DNA from: Hydractinia symbiolongicarpus
Lineage: Eukaryota > Cnidaria > Hydrozoa > Anthoathecata > Hydractiniidae
Length of the DNA stretch: 64,000 bases
Reading direction: 5' to 3'
NCBI RefSeq assembly: GCF_029227915.1
Contig: NC_079877.1
Coordinates: 4,152,001-4,216,000, forward strand
Within the stretch, counting starts at the first letter, position 1. Each line of letters begins with the position of its first letter. A program made the position numbers and the translations under genes. This document shows positions 38,564 through 53,105 of this stretch, piece by piece. The notes below the pieces were generated by a model. The model was not told where the DNA came from. It was given only the letters and a program-made list of their open reading frames with translations, and made no database searches.

Positions 38564-40585
38564 GATTCCGGCTCTTATTTCGTCGGTGCGCGAATCGTAT
38601 TAGTCCAATTCATGTCAAAGCCTTCTTTATACGCTCTTTTCTCTCTAATTACTGTAATTAATGAGTGCTTATAATCAAGATGGCCGTTTACAAATTACAA
38701 CGTAAATTCGCCTCCGGGGAAGATATTGTGCATGTAGCATTCACCGTTTAAACTCTTGTGGGTTTCGCTTTGAAATATGTTGACACGGTCTATGAAGATC
38801 ATTGTTGATTGTTGAATAAACGGAAGGTTTTTATCGGAGTGGTGTAGGACTAGGGTGCACACGAATCACACACGAGTTATTCTTGTCTTCGGTGACCAAA
38901 CCAACAATTCCCAATCATACATGCGTGTTATACTTTCAAGAGATCGTTCTTTCGCGGTGAAGGTGATATTCCCTTCAATTTCAATGAATATGAAACAAAA
39001 GAGCTAAATTCCATCAGAAGGATGCGTTGCCAATCCTAGATCATTGGATTGTTCATTATACGACGTTCTGACAATGTCTTGTTGTTTTAGATAACTCACA
39101 TGTCGAAACTATTTTTGTTGCGTACTGCATCACATCTAGAAGGTGTCCATTCACACAAGACACGGTCGATTTTGCGGATTTAAGTACCAATACGCGCTGC
39201 ATCGTGCGCCTTTTTTGTCAGGGATGAAGAGATAAAAAAAAAGAATTTTCTAATATGCTTCAAAATTTACGTCAACGTAACCCTGTTTTGACAACTAGGG
39301 ATACGTTTCCCTGTTTAACATGCTATTAACATTTCTTATTAAGAACAATGCTGGAGATGAGTAGTCGAAATGAAATACGTGCGTTTAACGTCACTGCTTC
39401 AATTGGACGTTAAGTATTTTTATCCCATGACTTTTCATTAATGCCCCTGCGCTGTCATTTATATACCCTCGATAACGGCTTGGTTATAAACGGCACTAGC
39501 GGGCCTTATACAGTATTATTTACTGATAGCTATTTTAAATCAGTATATACGGGAAATCCACAGCACTGATTGGGTAAAAGCCTCAACGACGAGCTTCATA
39601 CAGCCCGGTGCAACTTTTGACCTTGTAACATACATATTAATAACTATAAATGCATACAAATAACATTGGAAAAAATAGCCAAACACATCCACACTGAAAA
39701 ATGAAGTTGCAGTAAATCCTAAATCACGATTCACTCCGTCAGAATCAGAAAAACATGTTCCACGTTCGGTGTCGCAGATAAAAGAAAATGCTTTTAAAAA
39801 CATTAACAGCACAATGAAAAACAAGCAAAACAACGTCGAATTTATGTGATAAACATGTATTTGAAAAATTGAAACAATAAAACTCAAATGGAAAGTTCTC
39901 TATTTTTTTTACAACCTTGTCATCTTACGAGAAATATTACTCTCGGTCAGCGTAGCGACCTCGCATGTTCGGTCTATGCTTTTGACCTCGCATAAACTTT
40001 CTCGGTACAGATAGACAAGTTATTTTATGTTGTATTAATAACGCCCGCAAAAGTAGCCTTTTTGTATTTAGATTTATGCTTTCCGTATCCGCCCTGACAT
40101 TTTTGACTATCAAAATTGTGGCTCCGAATGAGACAGAATTGCCAAGTTGACAAAGTAGCAAAAAACGGCATTATCCGGTTAATAACGCCTTGGATAGAAA
40201 TGCTCACGCCACGCTTGCACGGTTGCATTGCGATTCTGGGTATGGCGGCGCCAGAAGATTTCAGGCTTTACTAAATAACGCTTACTACTCCTTTCATCAA
40301 ATACGGACACTCAAGGCACCCTATGCAATAATTCAAATGTGTTTGGCTGCAGCGACATGACAAAAAGAAAATTGGCAGTCAAATCATTCATCTCCTACTG
40401 GATCTTATTGGGAAGGAAAAGTTCATATATTAGAGGTATTTATTTGACAACATATTTTTACAACAATGAGTACACTAAAGTTCGCATATAATCTTCCGAA
40501 GGTCCTCGTATCTAAACGAAAGGAAGTACATATTAAGCTCGTGGCCCGAAATGACTTGCTTACAAAAGTGTTCGCGACTTTTACC
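38564..40585. other. Spacer 13
   Basis: It carries g39127, shared with spacer 11, exactly two units (6,211 bp after deletions) away. Otherwise it is like spacer 1. Confidence 0.7.
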
Positions 40586-41693
40586 TCATCGGTAATAACA
40601 CCATGGCCCACGACCGGGCAATGAATTATAGCAGCAACCTCTTTTCATGCATTCGAATTCTGTTATACCAGGATAGCCGCAGTCGTCACGTTCTGTTGCT
40701 TTGCGCAGACATTTTTCTAACGAAAATTCAACACAAACCAGCAGTAAAAACTTTAAGGATCGCGCATTATGTTATTTTGCGACGAATGTGGAGAGCGTAC
40801 TTCTATGCTTACCTAGGCGGTGGTAGCACCACGGTCCACTTTGGTTTAGCAATTCACTATAACAACAGCCTTTCTTCTCGCATGCCCGCTTCGTTATGCC
40901 TGGATAACCACAATCATGACGTCTTGTTGCTGCTATTTTCCGGCATTTTTCTAAAATTACGGATGGAAGAGTACACAATGCTTTCAAAATACCTAATCAG
41001 TAAGAGCGGAACAACTTACCTTGCCTGTAATAACACCACGGTCCCTTTTCCTTGATCGCGTTGTAACAGCATCCTTTTTTGACGCAATCTGATTTGCTTA
41101 TCCCAGGGTAACCACAATCTTCACGTTTGTTTGCTTCAATCATGGGACAGTTTGCTAGAGTATTTTGAGAAATAATTAGTGGCCCAAATTGTCAGTGTTA
41201 ATGCCGAAAACATAGTCGAAAATTTACCTTTTCGATGATAACACCACGGGCCAGCCACCTTTAATTCGCCATAACAACATCCCTTTCTCAAGCAATCCAA
41301 CGGACTAATTCCATGGTAGCCACAATCAACGCGCATTGACGCCTTTATGTTTCGACATTTTGCTATTACGAAACAAATTAGGTAGATTCACAACTAAAAT
41401 GCAATGACAACCCCCTCAAGTGTAAGAAGCCGTATTACCTCCACATGTGTTGCAAAGCCTTGGGCAATGACTGGAAACGATTTTCTTTGAACAACTAGTT
41501 GATCTAACCACAGAGCACAAGATATTTCTGTTGCTGCAAACTCTTGTAGCTGAAAAATTAAGAACAAATGCAATTTTTTTATTATTGCGACGAAACATTG
41601 ACGGCAATTGCAATGAAGAAGCATTAAAATACCTGTGGCAGCGGCAAAAGCCAAAACAACAAAACAAATCACGTAAATCTGATATTTCCTCAT
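40586..41693 (-). CDS. Four-trefoil-domain secreted protein, copy 14
   Basis: Exons are 41633..41693, 41228..41362, 41020..41154, 40813..40950 and 40586..40716. The copy is open, with a coding sequence that matches copies 2 and 13 by eye. Confidence 0.88.
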
Positions 41694-43715
41694 GATTCCG
41701 GCTCTTATTTCGTCGGTGCGCGAATCGTATTAGTCCAATTCATGTCAAAGCCTTCTTTATACGCTCTTTTCTCTCTAATTACTGTAATTAATGAGTGCTT
41801 ATAATCAAGATGGCCGTTTACAAATTACAACGTAAATTCGCCTCCGGGGAAGATATTGTGCATGTAGCATTCACCGTTTAAACTCTTGTGGGTTTCGCTT
41901 TGAAATATGTTGACACGGTCTATGAAGATCATTGTTGATTGTTGAATAAACGGAAGGTTTTTATCGGAGTGGTGTAGGACTAGGGTGCACACGAATCACA
42001 CACGAGTTATTCTTGTCTTCGGTGACCAAACCAACAATTCCCAATCATACATGCGTGTTATACTTTCAAGAGATCGTTCTTTCGCGGTGAAGGTGATATT
42101 CCCTTCAATTTCAATGAATATGAAACAAAAGAGCTAAATTCCATCAGAAGGATGCGTTGCCAATCCTAGATCATTGGATTGTTCATTATACGACGTTCTG
42201 ACAATGTCTTGTTGTTTTAGATAACTCACATGTCGAAACTATTTTTGTTGCGTACTACATCACATCTAGAAGGTGTCCATTCACACAAGACACGGTCGAT
42301 TTTGCGGATTTAAGTACCAATACGCGCTGCATCGTGCGCCTTTTTTGTCAGGGATGAAGAGATAAAAAAAAAGAATTTTCTAATATGCTTCAAAATTTAC
42401 GTCAACGTAACCCTGTTTTGACAACTAGGGATACGTTTCCCTGTTTAACATGCTATTAACATTTCTTATTAAGAACAATGCTGGAGATGAGGAGTCGAAA
42501 TGAAATACGTGCGTTTAACGTCACTGCTTCAATTGGACGTTAAGTATTTTTATCCCATGACTTTTCATTAATGCCCCTGCGCTGTCATTTATATACCCTC
42601 GATAACGGCTTGGTTATAAACGGCACTAGCGGGCCTTATACAGTATTATTTACTGATAGCTATTTTAAATCAGTATATACGGGAAATCCACAGCACTGAT
42701 TGGGTAAAAGCCTCAACGACGAGCTTCATACAGCCCGGTGCAACTTTTGACCTTGTAACATACATATTAATAACTATAAATGCATACAAATAACATTGGA
42801 AAAAATAGCCAAACACATCCACACTGAAAAATGAAGTTGCAGTAAATCCTAAATCACGATTCACTCCGTCAGAATCAGAAAAACATGTTCCACGTTCGGT
42901 GTCGCAGATAAAAGAAAATGCTTTTAAAAACATTAACAGCACAATGAAAAACAAGCAAAACAACGTCGAATTTATGTGATAAACATGTATTTGAAAAATT
43001 GAAACAATAAAACTCAAATGGAAAGTTCTCTATTTTTTTTACAACCTTGTCATCTTACGAGAAATATTACTCTCGGTCAGCGTAGCGACCTCGCATGTTC
43101 GGTCTATGCTTTTGACCTCGCATAAACTTTCTCGGTACAGATAGACAAGTTATTTTATGTTGTATTAATAACGCCCGCAAAAGTAGCCTTTTTGTATTTA
43201 GATTTATGCTTTCCGTATCCGCCCTGACATTTTTGACTATCAAAATTGTGGCTCCGAATGAGACAGAATTGCCAAGTTGACAAAGTAGCAAAAAACGGCA
43301 TTATCCGGTTAATAACGCCTTGGATAGAAATGCTCACGCCACGCTTGCACGGTTGCATTGCGATTCTGGGTATGGCGGCGCCAGAAGATTTCAGGCTTTA
43401 CTAAATAACGCTTACTACTCCTTTCATCAAATACGGACACTCAAGGCACCCTATGCAATAATTCAAATGTGTTTGGCTGCAGCGACATGACAAAAAGAAA
43501 ATTGGCAGTCAAATCATTCATCTCCTACTGGATCTTATTGGGAAGGAAAAGTTCATATATTAGAGGTATTTATTTGACAACATATTTTTACAACAATGAG
43601 TACACTAAAGTTCGCATATAATCTTCCGAAGGTCCTCGTATCTAAACGAAAGGAAGTACATATTAAGCTCGTGGCCCGAAATGACTTGCTTACAAAAGTG
43701 TTCGCGACTTTTACC
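41694..43715. other. Spacer 14
   Basis: A private g at 42492 is the only difference I noticed. No gene is seen. Confidence 0.7.
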
Positions 43716-44823
43716 TCATCGGTAATAACACCATGGCCCACGACCGGGCAATGAATTATAGCAGCAACCTCTTTTCATGCATTCGAATTCTGTTATACCA
43801 GGATAGCCGCAGTCGTCACGTTCTGTTGCTTTGCGCAGACATTTTTCTAACGAAAATTCAACACAAACCAGCAGTAAAAACTTTAAGGATCGCGCATTAT
43901 CTTATTTTGCGACGAATGTGGAGAGCGTACTTCTATGCTTACCTAGGCGGTGGTAGCACCACGGTCCACTTTGGTTTAGCAATTCACTATAACAACAGCC
44001 TTTCTTCTCGCATGCCCGCTTCGTTATGCCTGGATAACCACAATCATGACGTCTTGTTGCTGCTATTTTCCGGCATTTTTCTAAAATTACGGATGGAAGA
44101 GTACACAATGCTTTCAAAATACCTAATCAGTAAGAGCGGAACAACTTACCTTGCCTGTAATAACACCACGGTCCCTTTTCCTTGATCGCGTTGTAACAGC
44201 ATCCTTTTTTGACGCAATCTGATTTGCTTATCCCAGGGTAACCACAATCTTCACGTTTGTTTGCTTCAATCATGGGACAGTTTGCTAGAGTATTTTGAGA
44301 AATAATTAGTGGCCCAAATTGTCAGTGTTAATGCCGAAAACATAGTCGAAAATTTACCTTTTCGATGATAACACCACGGGCCAGCCACCTTTAATTCGCC
44401 ATAACAACATCCCTTTCTCAAGCAATCCAACGGACTAATTCCATGGTAGCCACAATCAACGCGCATTGACGCCTTTATGTTTCGACATTTTGCTATTACG
44501 AAACAAATTAGGTAGATTCACAACTAAAATGCAATGACAACCCCCTCAAGTGTAAGAAGCCGTATTACCTCCACATGTGTTGCAAAGCCTTGGGCAATGA
44601 CTGGAAACGATTTTCTTTGAACAACTAGTTGATCTAACCACAGAGCACAAGATATTTCTGTTGCTGCAAACTCTTGTAGCTGAAAAATTAAGAACAAATG
44701 CAATTTTTTTATTATTGCGACGAAACATTGACGGCAATTGCAATGAAGAAGCATTAAAATACCTGTGGCAGCGGCAAAAGCCAAAACAACAAAACAAATC
44801 ACGTAAATCTGATATTTCCTCAT
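43716..44823 (-). CDS. Four-trefoil-domain secreted protein, copy 15
   Basis: Exons are 44763..44823, 44358..44492, 44150..44284, 43943..44080 and 43716..43846. The copy is open. One private base lies in intron 4 (c at 43901), away from the splice sites. Confidence 0.88.
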
Positions 44824-46845
44824 GATTCCGGCTCTTATTTCGTCGGTGCGCGAATCGTATTAGTCCAATTCATGTCAAAGCCTTCTTTATACGCTCTTTT
44901 CTCTCTAATTACTGTAATTAATGAGTGCTTATAATCAAGATGGCCGTTTACAAATTACAACGTAAATTCGCCTCCGGGGAAGATATTGTGCATGTAGCAT
45001 TCACCGTTTAAACTCTTGTGGGTTTCGCTTTGAAATATGTTGACACGGTCTATGAAGATCATTGTTGATTGTTGAATAAACGGAAGGTTTTTATCGGAGT
45101 GGTGTAGGACTAGGGTGCACACGAATCACACACGAGTTATTCTTGTCTTCGGTGACCAAACCAACAATTCCCAATCATACATGCGTGTTATACTTTCAAG
45201 AGATCGTTCTTTCGCGGTGAAGGTGATATTCCCTTCAATTTCAATGAATATGAAACAAAAGAGCTAAATTCCATCAGAAGGATGCGTTGCCAATCCTAGA
45301 TCATTGGATTGTTCATTATACGACGTTCTGACAATGTCTTGTTGTTTTAGATAACTCACATGTCGAAACTATTTTTGTTGCGTACTACATCACATCTAGA
45401 AGGTGTCCATTCACACAAGACACGGTCGATTTTGCGGATTTAAGTACCAATACGCGCTGCATCGTGCGCCTTTTTTGTCAGGGATGAAGAGATAAAAAAA
45501 AAGAATTTTCTAATATGCTTCAAAATTTACGTCAACGTAACCCTGTTTTGACAACTAGGGATACGTTTCCCTGTTTAACATACTATTAACATTTCTTATT
45601 AAGAACAATGCTGGAGATGAGTAGTCGAAATGAAATACGTGCGTTTAACGTCACTGCTTCAATTGGACGTTAAGTATTTTTATCCCATGACTTTTCATTA
45701 ATGCCCCTGCGCTGTCATTTATATACCCTCGATAACGGCTTGGTTATAAACGGCACTAGCGGGCCTTATACAGTATTATTTACTGATAGCTATTTTAAAT
45801 CAGTATATACGGGAAATCCACAGCACTGATTGGGTAAAAGCCTCAACGACGAGCTTCATACAGCCCGGTGCAACTTTTGACCTTGTAACATACATATTAA
45901 TAACTATAAATGCATACAAATAACATTGGAAAAAATAGCCAAACACATCCACACTGAAAAATGAAGTTGCAGTAAATCCTAAATCACGATTCACTCCGTC
46001 AGAATCAGAAAAACATGTTCCACGTTCGGTGTCGCAGATAAAAGAAAATGCTTTTAAAAACATTAACAGCACAATGAAAAACAAGCAAAACAACGTCGAA
46101 TTTATGTGATAAACATGTATTTGAAAAATTGAAACAATAAAACTCAAATGGAAAGTTCTCTATTTTTTTTACAACCTTGTCATCTTACGAGAAATATTAC
46201 TCTCGGTCAGCGTAGCGACCTCGCATGTTCGGTCTATGCTTTTGACCTCGCATAAACTTTCTCGGTACAGATAGACAAGTTATTTTATGTTGTATTAATA
46301 ACGCCCGCAAAAGTAGCCTTTTTGTATTTAGATTTATGCTTTCCGTATCCGCCCTGACATTTTTGACTATCAAAATTGTGGCTCCGAATGAGACAGAATT
46401 GCCAAGTTGACAAAGTAGCAAAAAACGGCATTATCCGGTTAATAACGCCTTGGATAGAAATGCTCACGCCACGCTTGCACGGTTGCATTGCGATTCTGGG
46501 TATGGCGGCGCCAGAAGATTTCAGGCTTTACTAAATAACGCTTACTACTCCTTTCATCAAATACGGACACTCAAGGCACCCTATGCAATAATTCAAATGT
46601 GTTTGGCTGCAGCGACATGACAAAAAGAAAATTGGCAGTCAAATCATTCATCTCCTACTGGATCTTATTGGGAAGGAAAAGTTCATATATTAGAGGTATT
46701 TATTTGACAACATATTTTTACAACAATGAGTACACTAAAGTTCGCATATAATCTTCCGAAGGTCCTCGTATCTAAACGAAAGGAAGTACATATTAAGCTC
46801 GTGGCCCGAAATGACTTGCTTACAAAAGTGTTCGCGACTTTTACC
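44824..46845. other. Spacer 15
   Basis: It carries a45582, shared only with spacer 16 (a48713). Confidence 0.7.
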
Positions 46846-47953
46846 TCATCGGTAATAACACCATGGCCCACGACCGGGCAATGAATTATAGCAGCAACCT
46901 CTTTTCATGCATTCGAATTCTGTTATACCAGGATAGCCGCAGTCGTCACGTTCTGTTGCTTTGCGCAGACATTTTTCTAACGAAAATTCAACACAAACCA
47001 GCAGTAAAAACTTTAAGGATCGCGCATTATGTTATTTTGCGACGAATGTGGAGAGCGTACTTCTATGCTTACCTAGGCGGTGGTAGCACCACGGTCCACT
47101 TTGGTTTAGCAATTCACTATAACAACAGCCTTTCTTCTCGCATGCCCGCTTCGTTATGCCTGGATAACCACAATCATGACGTCTTGTTGCTGCTATTTTC
47201 CGGCATTTTTCTAAAATTACGGATGGAAGAGTACACAATGCTTTCAAAATACCTAATCAGTAAGAGCGGAACAACTTACCTTACCTGTAATAACACCACG
47301 GTCCCTTTTCCTTGATCGCGTTGTAACAGCATCCTTTTTTGACGCAATCTGATTTGCTTATCCCAGGGTAACCACAATCTTCACGTTTGTTTGCTTCAAT
47401 CATGGGACAGTTTGCTAGAGTATTTTGAGAAATAATTAGTGGCCCAAATTGTCAGTGTTAATGCCGAAAACATAGTCGAAAATTTACCTTTTCGATGATA
47501 ACACCACGGGCCAGCCACCTTTAATTCGCCATAAAAACATCCCTTTCTCAAGCAATCCAACGGACTAATTCCATGGTAGCCACAATCAACGCGCATTGAC
47601 GCCTTTATGTTTCGACATTTTGCTATTACGAAACAAATTAGGTAGATTCACAACTAAAATGCAATGACAACCCCCTCAAGTGTAAGAAGCCGTATTACCT
47701 CCACATGTGTTGCAAAGCCTTGGGCAATGACTGGAAACGATTTTCTTTGAACAACTAGTTGATCTAACCACAGAGCACAAGATATTTCTGTTGCTGCAAA
47801 CTCTTGTAGCTGAAAAATTAAGAACAAATGCAATTTTTTTATTATTGCGACGAAACATTGACGGCAATTGCAATGAAGAAGCATTAAAATACCTGTGGCA
47901 GCGGCAAAAGCCAAAACAACAAAACAAATCACGTAAATCTGATATTTCCTCAT
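46846..47953 (-). pseudogene. Four-trefoil gene copy 16, lost cysteine and stop/new donor
   Basis: Exons are 47893..47953, 47488..47622, 47280..47414, 47073..47210 and 46846..46976. There are two private lesions. In domain 1 the second cysteine of the GCC pair becomes Phe (47534..47536), which removes one disulfide partner. In exon 3 the last full codon, CAA, becomes TAA (47281..47283), so the protein ends after domain 2. The same base change creates a new GTAAGG donor a few bases upstream of the real GTAAGT donor; using it would shift the frame. Either way domains 3 and 4 are lost, although domain 2 itself would be complete. Confidence 0.8.
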
Positions 47954-49975
47954 GATTCCGGCTCTTATTTCGTCGGTGCGCGAATCGTATTAGTCCAATT
48001 CATGTCAAAGCCTTCTTTATACGCTCTTTTCTCTCTAATTACTGTAATTAATGAGTGCTTATAATCAAGATGGCCGTTTACAAATTACAACGTAAATTCG
48101 CCTCCGGGGAAGATATTGTGCATGTAGCATTCACCGTTTAAACTCTTGTGGGTTTCGCTTTGAAATATGTTGACACGGTCTATGAAGATCATTGTTGATT
48201 GTTGAATAAACGGAAGGTTTTTATCGGAGTGGTGTAGGACTAGGGTGCACACGAATCACACACGAGTTATTCTTGTCTTCGGTGACCAAACCAACAATTC
48301 CCAATCATACATGCGTGTTATACTTTCAAGAGATCGTTCTTTCGCGGTGAAGGTGATATTCCCTTCAATTTCAATGAATATGAAACAAAAGAGCTAAATT
48401 CCATCAGAAGGATGCGTTGCCAATCCTAGATCATTGGATTGTTCATTATACGACGTTCTGACAATGTCTTGTTGTTTTAGATAACTCACATGTCGAAACT
48501 ATTTTTGTTGCGTACTACATCACATCTAGAAGGTGTCCATTCACACAAGACACGGTCGATTTTGCGGATTTAAGTACCAATACGCGCTGCATCGTGCGCC
48601 TTTTTTGTCAGGGATGAAGAGATAAAAAAAAAAGAATTTTCTAATATGCTTCAAAATTTACGTCAACGTAACCCTGTTTTGACAACTAGGGATACGTTTC
48701 CCTGTTTAACATACTATTAACATTTCTTATTAAGAACAATGCTGGAGATGAGTAGTCGAAATGAAATACGTGCGTTTAACGTCACTGCTTCAATTGGACG
48801 TTAAGTATTTTTATCCCATGACTTTTCATTAATGCCCCTGCGCTGTCATTTATATACCCTCGATAACGGCTTGGTTATAAACGGCACTAGCGGGCCTTAT
48901 ACAGTATTATTTACTGATAGCTATTTTAAATCAGTATATACGGGAAATCCACAGCACTGATTGGGTAAAAGCCTCAACGACGAGCTTCATACAGCCCGGT
49001 GCAACTTTTGACCTTGTAACATACATATTAATAACTATAAATGCATACAAATAACATTGGAAAAAATAGCCAAACACATCCACACTGAAAAATGAAGTTG
49101 CAGTAAATCCTAAATCACGATTCACTCCGTCAGAATCAGAAAAACATGTTCCACGTTCGGTGTCGCAGATAAAAGAAAATGCTTTTAAAAACATTAACAG
49201 CACAATGAAAAACAAGCAAAACAACGTCGAATTTATGTGATAAACATGTATTTGAAAAATTGAAACAATAAAACTCAAATGGAAAGTTCTCTATTTTTTT
49301 TAAAACCTTGTCATCTTACGAGAAATATTACTCTCGGTCAGCGTAGCGACCTCGCATGTTCGGTCTATGCTTTTGACCTCGCATAAACTTTCTCGGTACA
49401 GATAGACAAGTTATTTTATGTTGTATTAATAACGCCCGCAAAAGTAGCCTTTTTGTATTTAGATTTATGCTTTCCGTATCCGCCCTGACATTTTTGACTA
49501 TCAAAATTGTGGCTCCGAATGAGACAGAATTGCCAAGTTGACAAAGTAGCAAAAAACGGCTTTATCCGGTTAAAAACGCCTTGGATAGAAATGCTCACGA
49601 CACGCTTGCACGGTTGCATTGCGATTCTGGGTATGGCGGCGCCAGAAGATTTCAGGCTTTACTAAATAACGCTTACTACTCCTTTCATCAAATACGGCAC
49701 TCAAGGCACCCTATGCAATAATTCAAATGTGTTTGGCTGCAACGACATGACAAAAAGAAAATTGGCAGTCAAATCATTCATCTCCTACTGGATCTTATTG
49801 GGAAGGAAAAGTTCATATATTAGAGGTATTTATTTGACAACATATTTTTACAACAATGAGTACACTAAAGTTCGCATATAATCTTCCGAAGGTCCTCGTA
49901 TCTAAACGAAAGGAAGTACATATTAAGCTCGTGGCCCGAAATGACTTGCTTACAAAAGTGTTCGCGACTTTTACC
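47954..49975. other. Spacer 16 (most diverged spacer)
   Basis: It has ten A in the poly-A tract near 48626, a49303, t49561, a49572, a49600, a one-base deletion near 49697 and a49742. The t49561/a49572 pair is shared with spacer 17. The extra A and the deletion cancel, so the period stays 3,130 bp. Confidence 0.7.
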
Positions 49976-51083
49976 TCATCGGTAATAACACCATGGCCCA
50001 CGACCGGGCAATGAATTATAGCAGCAACCTCTTTTCATGCATTCGATTTCTGTTATACCAGGATAGCCGCAGTCGTCACGTTCTGTTGCTTTGCGCAGAC
50101 ATTTTTCTAACGAAAATTCAACACAAACCAGCAGTAAAAACTTTAAGGATCGCGCATTATGTTATTTTGCGACGAATGTGGAGAGCGTACTTCTATGCTT
50201 ACCTAGGCGGTGGTAGCACCACGGTCCACTTTGGTTTAGCAATTCACTATAACAACAGCCTTTCTTCTCGCATGCCCGCTTCGTTATGCCTGGATAACCA
50301 CAATCATGACGTCTTGTTGCTGCTATTTTCCGGCATTTTTCTAAAATTACGGATGGAAGAGTACACAATGCTTTCAAAATACCTAATCAGTAAGAGCGGA
50401 ACAACTTACCTTGCCTGTAATAACACCACGGTCCCTTTTCCTTGATCGCGTTGTAACAGCATCCTTTTTTGACGCAATCTGATTTGCTTATCCCAGGGTA
50501 ACCACAATCTTCACGTTTGTTTGCTTCAATCATGGGACAGTTTGCTAGAGTATTTTGAGAAATAATTAGTGGCCCAAATTGTCAGTGTTAATGCCGAAAA
50601 CATAGTCGAAAATTTACCTTTTCGATGATAACACCACGGGCCAGCCACCTTTAATTCGCCATAACAACATCCCTTTCTCAAGCAATCCAACGGACTAATT
50701 CCATGGTAGCCACAATCAACGCGCATTGACGCCTTTATGTTTCGACATTTTGCTATTACGAAACAAATTAGGTAGATTCACAACTAAAATGCAATGACAA
50801 CCCCCTCAAGTGTAAGAAGCCGTATTACCTCCACATGTGTTGCAAAGCCTTGGGCAATGACTGGAAACGATTTTCTTTGAACAACTAGTTGATCTAACCA
50901 CAGAGCACAAGATATTTCTGTTGCTGCAAACTCTTGTAGCTGAAAAATTAAGAACAAATGCAATTTTTTTATTATTGCGACGAAACATTGACGGCAATTG
51001 CAATGAAGAAGCATTAAAATACCTGTGGCAGCGGCAAAAGCCAAAACAACAAAACAAATCACGTAAATCTGATATTTCCTCAT
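49976..51083 (-). CDS. Four-trefoil-domain secreted protein, copy 17
   Basis: Exons are 51023..51083, 50618..50752, 50410..50544, 50203..50340 and 49976..50106. The copy is open. It has one private missense change in domain 4, Phe to Ile (50045..50047), in the variable loop between the CGYPGIT motif and the third cysteine, where the sibling domains carry Leu, Ser or Arg. It is probably tolerated. Confidence 0.87.
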
Positions 51084-53105
51084 GATTCCGGCTCTTATTT
51101 CGTCGGTGCGCGAATCGTATTAGTCCAATTCATGTCAAAGCCTTCTTTATACGCTCTTTTCTCTCTAATTACTGTAATTAATGAGTGCTTATAATCAAGA
51201 TGGCCGTTTACAAATTACAACGTAAATTCGCCTCCGGGGAAGATATTGTGCATGTAGCATTCACCGTTTAAACTCTTGTGGGTTTCGCTTTGAAATATGT
51301 TGACACGGTCTATGAAGATCATTGTTGATTGTTGAATAAACGGAAGGTTTTTATCGGAGTGGTGTAGGACTAGGGTGCACACGAATCACACACGAGTTAT
51401 TCTTGTCTTCGGTGACCAAACCAACAATTCCCAATCATACATGCGTGTTATACTTTCAAGAGATCGTTCTTTCGCGGTGAAGGTGATATTCCCTTCAATT
51501 TCAATGAATATGAAACAAAAGAGCTAAATTCCATCAGAAGGATGCGTTGCCAATCCTAGATCATTGGATTGTTCATTATACGACGTTCTGACAATGTCTT
51601 GTTGTTTTAGATAACTCACATGTCGAAACTATTTTTGTTGCGTACTACATCACATCTAGAAGGTGTCCATTCACACAAGACACGGTCGATTTTGCGGATT
51701 TAAGTACCAATACGCGCTGCATCGTGCGCCTTTTTTGTCAGGGATGAAGAGATAAAAAAAAAGAATTTTCTAATATGCTTCAAAATTTACGTCAACGTAA
51801 CCCTGTTTTGACAACTAGGGATACGTTTCCCTGTTTAACATGCTATTAACATTTCTTATTAAGAACAATGCTGGAGATGAGTAGTCGAAATGAAATACGT
51901 GCGTTTAACGTCACTGCTTCAATTGGACGTTAAGTATTTTTATCCCATGACTTTTCATTAATGCCCCTGCGCTGTCATTTATATACCCTCGATAACGGCT
52001 TGGTTATAAACGGCACTAGCGGGCCTTATACAGTATTATTTACTGATAGCTATTTTAAATCAGTATATACGGGAAATCCACAGCACTGATTGGGTAAATG
52101 CCTCAACGACGAGCTTCATACAGCCCGGTGCAACTTTTGACCTTGTAACATACATATTAATAACTATAAATGCATACAAATAACATTGGAAAAAATAGCC
52201 AAACACATCCACACTGAAAAATGAAGTTGCAGTAAATCCTAAATCACGATTCACTCCGTCAGAATCAGAAAAACATGTTCCACGTTCGGTGTCGCAGATA
52301 AAAGAAAATGCTTTTAAAAACATTAACAGCACAATGAAAAACAAGCAAAACAACGTCGAATTTATGTGATAAACATGTATTTGAAAAATTGAAACAATAA
52401 AACTCAAATGGAAAGTTCTCTATTTTTTTTACAACCTTGTCATCTTACGAGAAATATTACTCTCGGTCAGCGTAGCGACCTCGCATGTTCGGTCTATGCT
52501 TTTGACCTCGCATAAACTTTCTCGGTACAGATAGACAAGTTATTTTATGTTGTATTAATAACGCCCGCAAAAGTAGCCTTTTTGTATTTAGATTTATGCT
52601 TTCCGTATCCGCCCTGACATTTTTGACTATCAAAATTGTGGCTCCGAATGAGACAGAATTGCCAAGTTGACAAAGTAGCAAAAAACGGCTTTATCCGGTT
52701 AAAAACGCCTTGGATAGAAATGCTCACGCCACGCTTGCACGGTTGCATTGCGATTCTGGGTATGGCGGCGCCAGAAGATTTCAGGCTTTACTAAATAACG
52801 CTTACTACTCCTTTCATCAAATACGGACACTCAAGGCACCCTATGCAATAATTCAAATGTGTTTGGCTGCAGCGACATGACAAAAAGAAAATTGGCAGTC
52901 AAATCATTCATCTCCTACTGGATCTTATTGGGAAGGAAAAGTTCATATATTAGAGGTATTTATTTGACAACATATTTTTACAACAATGAGTACACTAAAG
53001 TTCGCATATAATCTTCCGAAGGTCCTCGTATCTAAACGAAAGGAAGTACATATTAAGCTCGTGGCCCGAAATGACTTGCTTACAAAAGTGTTCGCGACTT
53101 TTACC
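51084..53105. other. Spacer 17
   Basis: It carries t52690 and a52702 as in spacer 16, and a private t52099. Confidence 0.7.
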
